Source: Apostichopus californicus (taxonomy: Eukaryota > Echinodermata > Holothuroidea > Aspidochirotida > Stichopodidae). Taken from it: a DNA stretch of 28,283 nt. The translations under genes and the position numbers were made by a program. Shown here one piece after another: positions 1 through 11,715 of this stretch. Where the stretch lies: the NCBI GenBank assembly GCA_020650975.1, contig JAIPMN010019365.1, positions 1 to 28,283 on the forward strand, read 5' to 3'. Within the stretch, counting starts at the first letter, position 1. Each line of letters begins with the position of its first letter. The notes beneath the pieces were generated by a model. It did not search any database. It was not told where the DNA came from and was given only the letters and a program-made list of their open reading frames with translations.

Positions 1-464
1 AAATCCCACCCTCATTGTAATGTTTTATTTTATTCATCTGTTCGTCTTCTCAACTCTGTTTGTAGGTTGCATATCTATTTAGATTATTCTACGAAGCAGA
101 AGGCAATAGTAAATGATAAAGATCCTGGGGTTGGATATGCTTGCATGGTTTCATGTGAACATAGCTGAACTACAGATGTCCTCTCTTTGGTCATAAAATG
201 GTCCTCATTTCATGGGCGATACTTGGCAAGTGTAATCAGAAACTGAAATCTTATTGATTTTTGTTGAAATAGAAAGTTCACTTGAATATTTGTGTGACTT
301 AACTCTGCTTCTTACCTTGAAGTTTCCTAGGATAATGTACCTTGGTACAAGATATACTGGCAACTTTGAAATATCTGATGTAGTTGTTTTTTGGACACTG
401 TAATTCACTGATTCTGTTTCATTCACTGATAGTTATTGGTTTTTGTTTTTATCCAATATTACAG
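1..464 (+). other. 3' part of an upstream intron
   Basis: AT-rich sequence ending in a T-rich tract and the AG at 463-464, the acceptor for the first exon. All frames are broken by stops. The 73-codon minus-strand frame at 205-426 has no recognisable domain. Nothing else is seen. Confidence 0.5.
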
Positions 465-557
465 TGCGAATTGAAAATGTTGTCTTTAGGGCGGACTTAT
501 CAGCATTCACCTTGATCACCTGTTTTAGCAGTGTTGGAGTAGTATCTGGACAGTTAG
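465..557 (+). CDS. Exon A: N-terminal half of an unassigned extracellular region
   Basis: This 93-nt exon (31 codons) runs from a T-rich acceptor ending ttacag to a strong donor gtgagt at 558. It is phase 1 at both ends: the last base g joins the at at 4429 to give Asp. The peptide has alternating hydrophobic and polar residues and one cysteine (segment FTLITCFSSVGVV), which suits beta strands of an extracellular domain. It is too short and too divergent to name. The best support is that frame and phase agree exactly with the next exon and that both splice signals are good. The start of the protein must lie upstream, since no suitable Met or signal peptide is present here. It could still be a chance open segment. 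Confidence 0.5.
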
Positions 558-1204
558 GTGAGTACCACATAGTGAATTTCTATTATGACTGAATTTTAAT
601 ACAAACAACTTGATGCAGTGATAGTTATTTTACTGGTTACTGTTAGTGTAAGCAAATGTTTGAAGAGCAAAAGAAATGCAAAAGAGATATACAGTATCTT
701 GTATCAAACAATGTCCTCATTCTCCTAACATGCTAGACACTATAAATAGGCTTGTAGTATAGATAATGTAAGATTAAATTTGTAACTGAATTGAATAAAG
801 GCTCCCTGTACATATTTCACCACAGCTAATTTCCTGATTATACAGTATGAACAATTGGTATCAATGCTTTATAGAGAATGTCAAATTATACTGGACTATT
901 GGGGTATTCTTGAATTTAATGTCAAAGGTCTGCTACAGTAGAAATCACTTTTGGACATTTCTCTGTAAATACACAAAATCCTTTTTCTTTGCTGGGTAAG
1001 AACTTGAACATTTGCTTTACTTGATCATGATGATGGTTGAGTTGCTTACTGTATACTATGAGCCTGGGTCTGCAGCGATTAATATTGGCATTTAGGCAGG
1101 TCTATGGTCATTATCTAATATGTTGAAACATCCAGTTTTATAGCAAGAAATCCCAGGGTGTTCACAGAAGTTACTTATTGCTATTATTGAGTGCCTTACC
1201 TTTT

Positions 1205-1590
1205 TGGTTTCAATGATAATCGTAATCTATGCAGTCATGCAGGCAGATGTGTGTGCATGCGTGTTTGGGTGTGTGTGTGACGCCTAGCTTGTAAACACGA
1301 TATCTCAAGAAGGGAAGCTTGGACCAATCTCATATTTAGTTAGTAGGTGTATAACATTTAGTACAAGAAGTCTATTGTTTTTGTGGAGGCCAATGTTCAT
1401 TTGGGGTCACCAGGGGTCAAATTGTGAAAACTTTTAAACACAAAATCTCAAGAAGGGAAGCTATGACCAATCTCATATGTAGTACTGTATGTAGTTGTGA
1501 CACGTTCAGTACAAGAAGCCTATTGTTTTTGTGGAAGTCAAAGATCCTTTGGAGTCACCAGAGGCCAAATTGTGGAAACCTGTTTTGTAA
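1205..1590 (+). repeat. Minisatellite family copy: leader plus about two units of about 143 bp
   Basis: A leader at about 1205-1287 (ttggtttcaatgataa, then a GT-rich stretch ending in gtgacgcctag) is followed by the unit start cttgtaaacacgatatctca at 1288. A second unit starts at 1431 (cttttaaacacaaaatctca). Each unit continues with gaagggaagct, gaccaatctcatat, gtacaagaag, ctattgtttttgtgga, a gtcaccag stretch and a caaattgtg stretch. The spacing is 143 bp. The same leader and unit recur at about 8930 and, degraded, at about 15230 and 15940, so this is an interspersed family in this genome. Confidence 0.75.
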
Positions 1591-3779
1591 TCTACTGTAT
1601 CTCCTACCCACCAGCCTACTGTATTCGATAACATTACGCCTCATAAGAATAGGAAGCTGTTGACAATTGGAAATTAGCTAATGGGCACCCGTAGCATCAA
1701 ATAAAAACTCGCTCCGTAGTCCTCAGTGTGTCGCTTCGCTGTATACTTTGGCTACATACATTATGTGAAAAAAGGTGTACTCTTTTGTACAAACAGCGGT
1801 GCTATTGGAAGTTTTCTGTCGTATTTCACAATTGTCAACATTCTGTGCCAAATAAAACTTCAGGTTTGGATGTAGTTACGTTGGGGGTAATGGCTAGGTG
1901 CTGTTTAGGAAAATTAAATGTCACCTACAGTAGTTAGATTTTTATCAATGACTGATCTCAATGCAAAATTAACTGTGTAAAATGGTTCGCTATCTGCACG
2001 TTCATTATGTACGGGAATTTTCATGTGTGGAGATTCATGGACCATTTACAAACATACAGCGAAAACATCATTTAAATCTAAAATAGCAATTTATTAGAGA
2101 GAAGGGTTTTAGCTTACAAAGTATGTAATTAATGTGTTTTAAAGGCATTCATATATGTTGTGTTCATATATTTATTTCTCAACCAATTAAAAATACTGAT
2201 TAAATGTCAATATCACGACGGCTTGGTTATGCACAGGCAAATGTTAAAAATTGTTGTATATCAGAATAACAAATACACTTAAACTGACCAAACATCTCCA
2301 AAATGATTTCTTAAGGCATTTCCTACATTCCATCAGTCTTAATTTGCAAAATAAACAACAATTTAAGGTGTTTTGAGACAAGTTTGTTTTCATTGCTGCT
2401 AGGATTTTTGCAAAGAGTTCATTCAACACCAGTTGCGAGTGGAAGATACAGTAGATGCTCTTCCAATCTTAGATTTTCATTGAGTAAAAGATCGCTTTGA
2501 TTTAGGCAGTGTAATCATGTATAAACAGAGCTCCATGGTGTAATGAAGTAATGGCAATATTTTACTCACGCACCAATCTGCAGCTAAAAGACAAGGTAAA
2601 TAATTGGGAAAATGTACGAAGTCGCGTTAATCAACTGAGTATAGCGGTTCAAATTAGCAGTAAGGTACTTTATAAGGCTAGGACTTGCACACCAAGCTAC
2701 CGTATAGGACATGCCTAGTAATAGAGGAGCCCTAATGAAACAGAAGCAAAATGTTGCTATCTTCATAGGTATTTTTGCAGATTATTGTTCGAGACACTGC
2801 AATAGGTCAAGCTGCTTATTAATGATTCTGCAATATGTTTTACATTGTTCAACACTTAATTTTGGTGGAAATTTTTTTAACTTCATACTGCATAGAAACA
2901 TAATTTTCCAATGAGCAATTATGTAGCACCATGTATCTGCCCAAGTGCCTAACCTTTGTTCCCAGAAAGTATTGATGTGTACTGTAGCTCTGTACTATGA
3001 AGACTTGAACAGCAATCATAGTGCCGTGTGAATTTTGCGTTTTCGCAAACGTGTACATTTTTAGTAACGGTCCCCAAATAGCGAGTACTTTTATAAATAT
3101 TTGTCCAAGCCTGTTGTCTTTGGTAGACATCAATATGTATGCTGATTACAAGAATAGTCTCCATCTCGGCTATCAGCTTCCAATGTGAATATTGTTTGTC
3201 ATATCTCAATGCTTTTTACTGGTTTTCTTTATAAATATGTTGTACATCCTGGCTATAAGCTACAGCCTAGTGTGTCACATTCATATAACATTATTCATTT
3301 AGCATCATCGAAACCGAACTGCAGTTTTGCTGTCTGATTCTTTTGACTTAACCACTCTGTGCTCAGAGTTCAATTACTGATCTTTAGGGGTTAACTTTCA
3401 TTATAGGTGAAAACTGCTAATGGTATCAAAAGGATAATTTTATCTCATCAAAGTTGCTAATAATGATTGACATAGCGGTCAAGCGGTCAGGAAAACAAGA
3501 TCAAACTCCGGTCATTGTTTAAGATTTGCTTTAAGATGATTTTGATATTATTGCCCATGAGTTCTATGTCACTGAAAATAGCACCTTTGAACCAGCAGGT
3601 CTCATTCTTTCACAAATCTGAGGGTGCAAAGTGTTTCTTGAAACATCAATCCTGATCATAAAGGTTATGTGAAAACTGCCAGGGTTTATTGTACCTAGTC
3701 TCATAATCTTTGTGGTTTTGGTTCCATTGCTTAGAGCATTAGGAACCTTCATGGAATCAAGTTGGCTTGTGAGTATAGT

Positions 3780-3830
3780 GTTTGTATGTGGGTGTGTAAG
3801 TGGGTGTGTGTGTTTTTGTGTAAGGTTTAA
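3780..3830. repeat. GT-rich imperfect microsatellite
   Basis: Imperfect (GT)n with the groups gtgggtgtg and gtgtgtgtttttgtg. It lies inside the intron and accounts for the His/Thr-rich minus-strand reading frame across it. Confidence 0.7.
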
Positions 3831-4428
3831 GCTCCTAAACACAAAATCTGAAAAACCTGATGTTGTTTTGGGTTGATACTTGGTAAAATGATAACCCATG
3901 ACCCAGTGATTGTCTGTCATTAGTTTGGTGCAAATTATATGCATTAAGGAGAGGGTGGAACTTAACATGAACAGTTTCAGTGTGCAATCTCTCCATCTAC
4001 GGTGTAATGGTACAAAAGAAAGTGCTGATGTCTATTTTGGATAGATCTTATCTTTAGATCATGTCAATACTTTAGTGTTGTTTGACTGAATATTCATCAT
4101 GGTCAAATGAGATTGACCCTATTGCTTCTTTGTGTAGACTGCATTTTAATAAATGGGTGGGGCTAAATGTGAAAATACTGGAGTTTTGCCCAATGGCCAA
4201 TGCCCACAGAAACTTGTGACAAGATTTTTAAAATGTTGTATAAATTAATTGAGCCAACTTCAAGATTTGGTTCAACCCTTCAATTCTTATTTAAGAACCT
4301 ATAACAAAGCATAGGATCAACAAAATAGTTTTGTGTTTTTGGTTCATCAAGGTTATTTCCTTAATATCAAACTGTTTTTTTTTCTTTGTAAATGTATTAA
4401 ATCTTCCTTTGTACTTTATATTTCAAAG

Positions 4429-4644
4429 ATGTCTCAACTGAACCAAACATCTTGACACAATCTGCCAGTGAAATTGCTATAAATGTGACAGCCAACCCCA
4501 CGTGCCAAACTCATGTAATTCCAATAGCGATAGTGTCTGATCACCTCGGTATCGAAGTAACTGTGAAAATTGCTGCATCATCTACCACAAACCCTCCCGT
4601 TTCAGTGGATGAGTCCCGAAGTAGCCTCAAAGTAACTATACCAG
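4429..4644 (+). CDS. Exon B: C-terminal half of the unassigned extracellular region
   Basis: This 216-nt exon (72 codons) runs from acceptor tttcaaag to donor gtatgt at 4645, phase 1 at both ends. The split first codon with exon A gives Asp. The peptide alternates hydrophobic and polar residues (IAINVTANPTCQTHV; later EVTVKIAAS; finally SSLKVTIP), has one cysteine at about residue 23 and one N-glycosylation sequon (NVT). This is typical of a beta-sandwich ectodomain. The ending SLKVTIP followed by GPTLYF across the splice looks like an inter-domain linker before the Calx-beta domain. Exons A and B together give about 103 residues with two cysteines, compatible with one Ig-like or other beta-sandwich module, but neither the Ig Trp nor a Y-x-C motif is visible. 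I cannot assign a family. Confidence 0.7.
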
Positions 4645-7104
4645 GTATGTTGTAGATAATATATTGTTGAGGTCAACTGTAACATCTTCTTGGGTGGCTT
4701 CCAATTCAACGTTTTAACTCAAATTTGGAAACTAAATCTTGAGTAGTTTGCATGTCTTACACCGGTGACACCGTCACTCTTTAGTTTTGCATACATTAAT
4801 TACTAAACTCTTGGCATAGTCTTGCTCTAATAATGAGAATTTTTTATTTCTAACAATGCTTTCCGAATTTACGGTTTGACCGCCATTTCAGTTAGTGTTA
4901 ACAACTATCACTGTCATATTCAGTCATTTAATGACATGGTCTATCCATGAACAAAACTGGTGGTACATCAAAATATAAAGAAAAAAATAACCTTCAACAC
5001 ATTATCTTTATGTTTTTACCTTTTTAGTTTGTATGTAATCACTTTAAGTGTAGGACATTCTGCATTTAACATTGTTTAGTTTTACATTATAAGCTTTAGG
5101 TACTATTGGATATTCAATTTTATCTGGGAAGTGTTTTATTTTTGAATGTTGAATATTAAAACAAAAGCACCAATAGCTACTGGAGTCTTGCTGTGTTTTA
5201 TTGTCTGAAACTGTGAAACGTTTAGAAATTCTATGTTTCCTGTTGGATTGGAAGCCAAGTCACCATCCTACAGTACTTAAATAACTTCACTCTGCTATAA
5301 AGCTACTGCACAGAATCGCCCAAACATCTTTATAAATCAACATCTTAATTAAATGATAAATTCCATGTGATGGGTGTTACCATTTAGAGATAATTTCTGA
5401 TCATTCCTCACTCATATTTTGAACACCAAGATACTGTAGGTGTGTCAAATATTATAGTGGTTAACAGTAGTATATATTGGATGAGATGTAATCAAGGAAA
5501 ACAAATCTCAAGTTGGAATCATAAAGTAAAGTTTTATTGCTCGAAGGGTATGTGACAGGTGTTTCATCACAATATCTGGCAAATTGGGATTAAAAATGTT
5601 TTAAAAAAAATTTTTAAAATAGTAATACCAAACTTGAAAAAATTTATGAATAGTATAAACATTGAAGTAAATAAAAATGACCAGTTCTAAGATTTTTTTT
5701 TTAATTAATTCTGAGAAATTTAAGTAGCGCGACAGGTGTTGCAAAAATGTGACTGGTGATACAGTGACTGACAAATACATCACCCAGATAAAGTCCATTA
5801 GTCATAGTTCTTTGAAGTAGCATAAAACCAAGTTGGAAGGCCTATCAAAATATAAAGTACCCTCTCATAGGTTTGTCCACTCTAAATTTCTCTATGAAAT
5901 GTTATGTTTTACCGATGTATTTGTATTTCCAAATTTATTTAAATGTTGCTAAAAAATGTGAAATGTAGCATCACAAATGATATTTTTAATAAAATGTTTT
6001 AACAAATATTAGCAGTAATGACAAATTCAAAACTAATTTTAAATATATAAAAATTAAAACAATCCATTTGGTAGCAATGAGCGTCTCCAAATTTAACCGT
6101 GTTTTGGGGTGTTACCAAAGTTAGGTCAAATCATTATATAGTCAGTTCACTTATGAGTCAATGGTGATACTGTACTACAATGACACTGCAGTAGTATGAA
6201 GAAACTAGTGTGAGATTGTATATGTCATTATTTTGAACTTGTTTAGGATGCATCAATTTTTTCTTTGAAATGATATCAGGGATCAAGGAGAAAATTAACG
6301 GTAAGGTATGCTAAAACAGTAAAGATTGTTTCTCCTTGTCGAACAAACTGCATATGTATAAGGCTGGAAACAAGGCTTGGTGAGGGCAAGGCCATTTGGC
6401 CTCTTCGATCTATAAATTTGGTAGGGCACCATTGACATCAAGTAGGGCACCAATGCCAAACATTATTTGTCAGTAGGCACCAAGGCATGTAAAATCCTGT
6501 TTCTAAGCAGCCAAAGAAACACCATGTATTAGCTTAATGTGATATTAAGAGTATTTAAAGCAGAACACATGATATATACTATTGGTTTGTTCAATCATGT
6601 ATTAACTCTGCTAAGATTATGTAAAAATCACTAAATATGCAAAACCACATGTATGACTCATATTTTGATATTATCTGATCATTATCTCGTGAAAGTTTAT
6701 TTCATGGACTTAATGATCTACTTTGCATTGCATTCAAGTATAAGGGAAAAGACGACAAATTACAGCCAAGGAATTTTTATGTTCTTGCTAGCCAAGTAAC
6801 AACTTCAAATTGATAAAAATCATCCTATAATTTACTCTTGCTGTTTCCTTAAAACCGCCCAGAAGAATTTTAGTTGGGAATGATATTTGAAGTGGTTAAT
6901 CTTATTTCCTCCCAGAGCATCTTCTTCACTGTTCATCATCATATAAATTGGTCCCTGTCAGACTAAAGGTGATTTCTTAAGAAAGAGATTTATAGTGGAT
7001 AACCAGCTTTGGCGTCGGCCCATAAGAGACTGTATCCGTAGTGATAGAAATTATTCTTGTTTTCTGTAAACTGTACTGTAAACTGGTGCTTCCTACTATT
7101 TCAG
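4645..7104 (+). other. Intron (2.5 kb)
   Basis: Very AT-rich, with long A and T runs near 5590-5700 and 5980-6060. A short stretch at about 6375-6490 repeats the words tagggcacca and aggcacca three times. No coding exon or named element was recognised. Confidence 0.5.
6375..6490. repeat. Short direct-repeat cluster (tagggcaccattg-like)
   Basis: The words tagggcaccattg and tagggcaccaatg lie about 20 bp apart, and a third degenerate copy, taggcaccaaggc, follows. Just upstream, aggccatttggcct is a near-palindrome. It could be a fragment of an interspersed element. The unit is too short to classify. Confidence 0.35.
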
Positions 7105-7221
7105 GTCCAACACTGTACTTTGATGGAGATATGTACTCTGTAGTAGAAGGTGATATTACTGGTAACACCAATGTGATGCTGGACGTGTGTCAGACACCAA
7201 TGACTTTCTCCTCAACTGCAG
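7105..7221 (+). CDS. Exon C: N-terminal half of a Calx-beta domain
   Basis: This 117-nt exon (39 codons) starts after ctactatttcag, phase 1 at both ends. The peptide includes YFDGDMYSVVEGD and then VMLDVCQTPM, the classic start of a Calx-beta motif: an aromatic/acidic strand, a V-x-E-G-D turn and a hydrophobic strand. The second half comes from the exon at 11716. The junction (FSSTA then GFSLGG) falls in the loop before the conserved A-G-x-D-Y motif. Calx-beta domains occur in sodium-calcium exchangers, integrin beta-4, FRAS1/FREM and ADGRV1, where they often bind calcium. The donor, g followed by gtttga, is weak and departs from the usual gtaag/gtgag form. It is accepted because domain and phase continue perfectly across it. 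Reading through this donor stays open to 7379. Confidence 0.8.
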
Positions 7222-8423
7222 GTTTGATCTTTGATTCTTCTTTAGTTTCTGCTGAAAGTGAAACAGATGCAATGTGTAGCATGAATTATGACATGTTTAA
7301 TAATCAGTACCTTTACAGTATTTGGTGCTTTGTAAGATTCTTGTCAAATAAATCAATTCAATCAGTCAATCAATTTTAACAGCACAGGCCAGAAGTGTCA
7401 TCAAGAGGATTAACAGTTTAGCCAACAGTATTAAAATAATCTCATTTGGTAATTTGTTTGCAAAATAGAAAAAAAAAAGTGGAAAAGATTACAGACTATA
7501 GGGCATTTGTGAAACAAGATTTTCAGACATTTTCAAGGTTATTTGCAGTGAGTAAAGAACTTTCTTGTTCTTTAGAAAAAAATGTCTCGACTACAGTATT
7601 AATTCGTCTCGGTTGACTACGCCCGGCGGACGCAACGTTTTGCGATGAAACCCGACACTTTCCAACGCTTTCACATTTTGACTTCTGAAAAAGCATTGGT
7701 TAATCCTTATAATCTCCAACAAAACTGATCGTCTAATCATGAAGCGATTATACTGAGTTTAGTACCCCCAAAAGAACCAGTAATCCTGACGGTTTATAAG
7801 CCAAAAAAATAGGGGAAATAAAGCCTGTGAAACGGTACACATTTCAACACACCCGTGATGATCGTGTAAGCCATCCCTATATTCTATGCAGCATCATAAC
7901 ACATTTGAAGTGTGCCTAAATTAACTTGTATTACATACACTGACAAGAATATGCTGGTTTCAGGGATTGAATGATGGGCAACGGTATGTTAAAACCTTCC
8001 TACTTTAAGAATGTCTGATCAAGTAATGATCAAGTTGCAAGACCTACTATTTTTCTGGATAGTTTGTGTCATGATTCTATCTTTATTTCATGCGTAAGAA
8101 AATATTTAATATCTACGAAGCAATTTTTAAAACCAAAGCAAAGAAATGCATATGCTTACCATAGAACTGGACAATTCACCACAGCAGCACAAATTGTATT
8201 GCAAAAAAAATGAAAATTTAATCCAATTATTCCATAACGGTGACGGGATGTTTTCATTCATGCGGTAACCTCTGTTATCACTTGCCACCATCCTGTCCAT
8301 AAAATAACCTACCCTGCCTCTCCATCCTCCCATTGCTATAATAACCACAAAAAAAAACAATGTATATTGCCTCGAAAATGTTCGTTAATGGATTTGTCAA
8401 AATTGTTTTTGTACAAAATCAAA

Positions 8424-8453
8424 TTTAGCTGTGAAATTCATTTCACAGCTAAA
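8424..8453. repeat. 30-bp near-perfect palindrome (14-bp arms, 2-bp centre)
   Basis: The left arm tttagctgtgaaat is followed by tc and then by its exact reverse complement, atttcacagctaaa. It could be a MITE core or a cruciform-forming site. No flanking target duplication was identified. Confidence 0.8.
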
Positions 8454-8924
8454 GTTGCGCACCAATGCCAATGAACTGCGCTGTTAATCTAGGTCGCAGG
8501 GTGGCTACTTGGGCCACTTACAAAGTTAGCTGGCTGCCCTACATTTTGCCTCAAAATAAATTGTGTTGGGGATAGTCTAATACAAACCTGATTTGTCACT
8601 TTCATGCATAGCACTTGCTAATTAGCATAACATTTTAGCACTGTGGGGGTTTATTTACTGTGAAACCTTGGCAGACTGCCAAAATGCAATACATTAGTAC
8701 GTGTTGTCTTTATATGATAAGTGAATAGCCCAGATGTACCTACCCGTTTTGGGGGGAATGTGGCCAGCTTACAGTAAGTAAGAAGGAGAGTAATCAGTGC
8801 ATGAAATAGGCCCAGGAATGCAGCAAATGGGTTGGGATGAGGGAATATTTATCCATCTCCAGGAATTTGCTAATAAAGAATTTTCTATAAAGAAATAAAA
8901 AATTGGTTTTAGAAGGTTTCGTTC

Positions 8925-9960
8925 TTTCAGTTTTTGGTTTCGATGATAACTGTAACCTATGCATTCATGCTGCCGTGCGTGTGTGCTTTTGTGTATAAGT
9001 GGCACCTTGGCTTGTAAACAAGATATCTCAAGATCCAAACGTTGCCTGAACTTGAAACTTGATGTGTTGGTAGCCCTTGGTGATTAGATTATCCCTATCG
9101 ATTTTCTAGAAGGTCAAAGGTCATTTGAGGTTAAGAGAGGTCAAAGGCTGAAAACCTTGTAAACATGATATCTCAAGAACCAGATGGTGCCTGAACTTGA
9201 AAATTAGTATGAAGGTAGCACTTGGTAAGTAGATGATCCCTATTGTTATTCATGGAGGTCAAAAGGGGTCAAAGGAGACAAAAACCTATTGAACACGATA
9301 TTTCAAGAAGTGAAAGTTGCTTGAACTTGTAACTTGATATGCTGGTAGCCCTTAGTGATTTAATGTTCTCTATCCATTTTCATGGAAGTCAAAGGTCATT
9401 CTTGGTCACCAGAGGTCAAAGGCTGAAAAGCTTGTAAACATGATATCTCAAGAAGTAGGTGCTTGAACTTCAAACTTTGTATGTTGGTAGCCATTGCTGA
9501 TCAAATAATCCCTTAAGTTTTCATGGAGGTCAATGGTCAAGAGGGGTCAGATCTGCAAACCTTGTAAACACTATATCTCAAGAAGTGAAAGTTGCTTGAA
9601 CTTTGAACTTGGTATGCTAGTAGCCCTTAGTACTTATATGTTCTCTATCCCTTTTCATGGAGGTCAGAGGTTATTTTAGGTCACTAGAGGTCAAAGGCTG
9701 AAAACCTTATAAAACATGATATCTCAAGAAGTAGGTCCTTGAACTTTAAACGTCATATGTTGGAAGCCCTTGTTGAGCAAATGATCCCTAATGTTTTCAT
9801 GAGGTCAAAGGTGAAGAGGGGTCAGGGTCTGAAAACCTTGTAAACACAATATCTCAAGAAGTGAAAGTTGCTTGAACTTCAAACTTGGTATGTGCATAGC
9901 CCTTGTTAAATACATGTCTACAGTTTCCTTGAGGTGAAAGGTCAATTACAGGTTAGAGTC
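8925..9960 (+). repeat. Minisatellite array with alternating units of about 145 and 130 bp
   Basis: A leader at about 8930-9010 (ggtttcgatgataactgtaa, then GT-rich) precedes unit starts of the form cttgtaaacacgatatctca at 9011, 9156, 9286, 9431, 9561, 9706 and 9837. The spacings are 145, 130, 145, 130, 145 and 131 bp, so the array is a two-monomer higher-order repeat of about 275 bp. Long monomers carry ggtcac-type sequence and end ggtcaaaggctgaaaa. Short monomers carry a ggggtcag-type end and lack about 15 bp. The last unit degenerates by about 9960. It lies in the intron that splits the Calx-beta domain. Confidence 0.85.
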
Positions 9961-10317
9961 AGAATAAGTCGATTATACAGATGTGAAGTTGGTTTGACCT
10001 TCAGCCCTCTTAGTGTAGGTATGAACTAATCAATTCTGCAAGACTTGCCATTTCTGCTCAGCAATTCATCAGCAAGTCATTTGACTTGCTGGTTTTCTCA
10101 GCCCCAATTAGACTGAGGAATAATGCTCTATACAAATGTTAAGTAATTAGGTCCATTACTGAGCTTAAGAGTTTATCATGGCTACTTGCCCTCCATAACC
10201 AAGTGTCATAACAACCATGCATAATTAATAGACAGTTATCTTTCTGAGATGTGTTATAGTCAATGAAAGGGCTTTGAAACACATTCCAGGGCAGTTCCTC
10301 TCCCACATGTTTCTTTT

Positions 10318-10332
10318 TGTGTGTGTGTGTGA
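10318..10332. repeat. Short GT microsatellite
   Basis: A tgtgtgtgtgtgtg run preceded by ctttt. Simple repeat within an intron. Confidence 0.7.
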
Positions 10333-10438
10333 GCGCATATTAATTTACACTTGCTAAGAGAGAACTAGGAACATCTTTAAACACTGCAACTTCTGTAGGG
10401 GCCGAGTATGTGTTATAGTGGCATGAAGTCTCTATGAG

Positions 10439-10453
10439 AAAAAAAAAAAAAAA
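10439..10453. repeat. Poly-A run of 15
   Basis: An uninterrupted A run within an intron, preceded by ctctatgag. It could be the tail of a retroposed sequence or a simple mononucleotide tract. No retroelement body was recognised upstream. Confidence 0.6.
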
Positions 10454-11715
10454 TTTACGTGCTAAACCTCCAGGGTCTTCAACCAAATGGCCTGCATTAA
10501 ACTACTCTCTGAAATGTATTTTTGTGCTTTAGTCTCGGTATTGACAGATATCAATGATGTGGGTCTGATATCAGTATTGGTAAAAAATTTCGTCACTTAC
10601 CAAAAGTTCCCAAGCAATAAGTTATTGTATTTATTGTATTTATGTTTGCGAAATGTAACCGATGAAGACTGATGTACATTTGGAAATGAACAACATTTAA
10701 ATTTGCATTCTCCATTCATGTGCAAACATGTAGGTTTATGCAGAAGCCTAATTGGGTAGGCCGACCAACAACAGAGGTTAAATATCACACATTTTAGTAC
10801 TCTAGATTATGTTAATAGGCAAAATGGCTTTTCCTGAAAGGTATCAAAACATTTCACATTGAACAAAAGAAAACCTATTTATTATTACCCATTGTTAAAG
10901 CTTGTCAATCAAGTTAAGAATATATCATTGGCATGTGACAATGGATGTATTTGAATAAATTAAACCATCCATTTAGGAACATTTTTTATGCTGGATGTTG
11001 AAACATCAAAAGGATTGTATTGAATCGTTGTTATCATTGACTTAACTTTGTTGCCCACAAGTGAGAGTGATAATTCCTCTGCAATGGTCACAAAGCTACA
11101 AATCTCTGATGTTTTACTCTCTGATGTTTTAACTCTCAGTACAGTACCTTAATTCCTAGACATGTTTAAAGGAGAATTAATCACATACTACAGAATAATA
11201 TTCTGACAATATCTTTGAAACAACTAGTCAGAAAAACATTCACCTGAATTTTCAATAGCTTTTCTATAATTTTTTTCATGCACAATTTTTCAACTTCCAG
11301 TTTGTTTATTGATGTTATTATATTATTAATATGTGCTATTCATTCACTGCATACCGCTGAGTTTAATTCTCCTTTACTTGAATTGCATCTATCCACCAGA
11401 GAACTGGAAAATTTCATGGCAAAGAATAACAAAATATTTGCTTCTGGTTTGACCATAAAAGAAGAATTTGATTGTTGGTTGTTCAGAGATTCCTTATACT
11501 TGATTACACTCATTATTTTGTAACATACCATCATGTGAACAAACTGCTTTCTTTAAGAATATGCATCAACATATGACAAGCCTAAAGTATATTGATTGTT
11601 TGAACATAAGCAAGATCCTAGCATCATGTCTTCCCTATGTTGAAAAATTAAATGATACAATTGTCAATTCCAACCCTTCCTACACATTGCTATCAATTTG
11701 TTCATTTTCTTGCAG

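Larger units (their letters stand above)
558..4428 (+). other. Intron (3.9 kb) with a minisatellite island
   Basis: Runs from donor gtgagt to the acceptor AG at 4427-4428. It contains the two-unit minisatellite at about 1205-1590, a GT-rich tract near 3780-3830, and a segment at about 3210-3330 that resembles the tail following another copy of the minisatellite family (about 16200-16325). The 134-codon minus-strand frame at 3564-3968 crosses the GT-rich tract, is rich in Thr/His/Pro from CA repeats, and is not considered a gene. Confidence 0.55.
7222..11715 (+). other. Intron (4.5 kb) interrupting the Calx-beta domain
   Basis: Begins at the weak donor gtttga and ends tttcttgcag. It holds a CpG cluster (about 7597-7680), a 30-bp palindrome (8424-8453), the large minisatellite array (about 8925-9960), a short GT microsatellite near 10318-10332 and a poly-A run (10439-10453). 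A 13-bp word, ctctgatgtttta, is directly repeated near 11104-11130. No exon was recognised. Confidence 0.55.

Noticed and set aside
2849..3209. Overlapping minus-strand open frames of 94 and 86 codons
   Set aside because: Two overlapping frames with no domain and no splice context; expected by chance in 28 kb.
3564..3968. 134-codon minus-strand open frame
   Set aside because: It runs across a GT-rich tract (His/Thr/Pro-rich product), has no domain, and lies inside an intron of the plus-strand gene.
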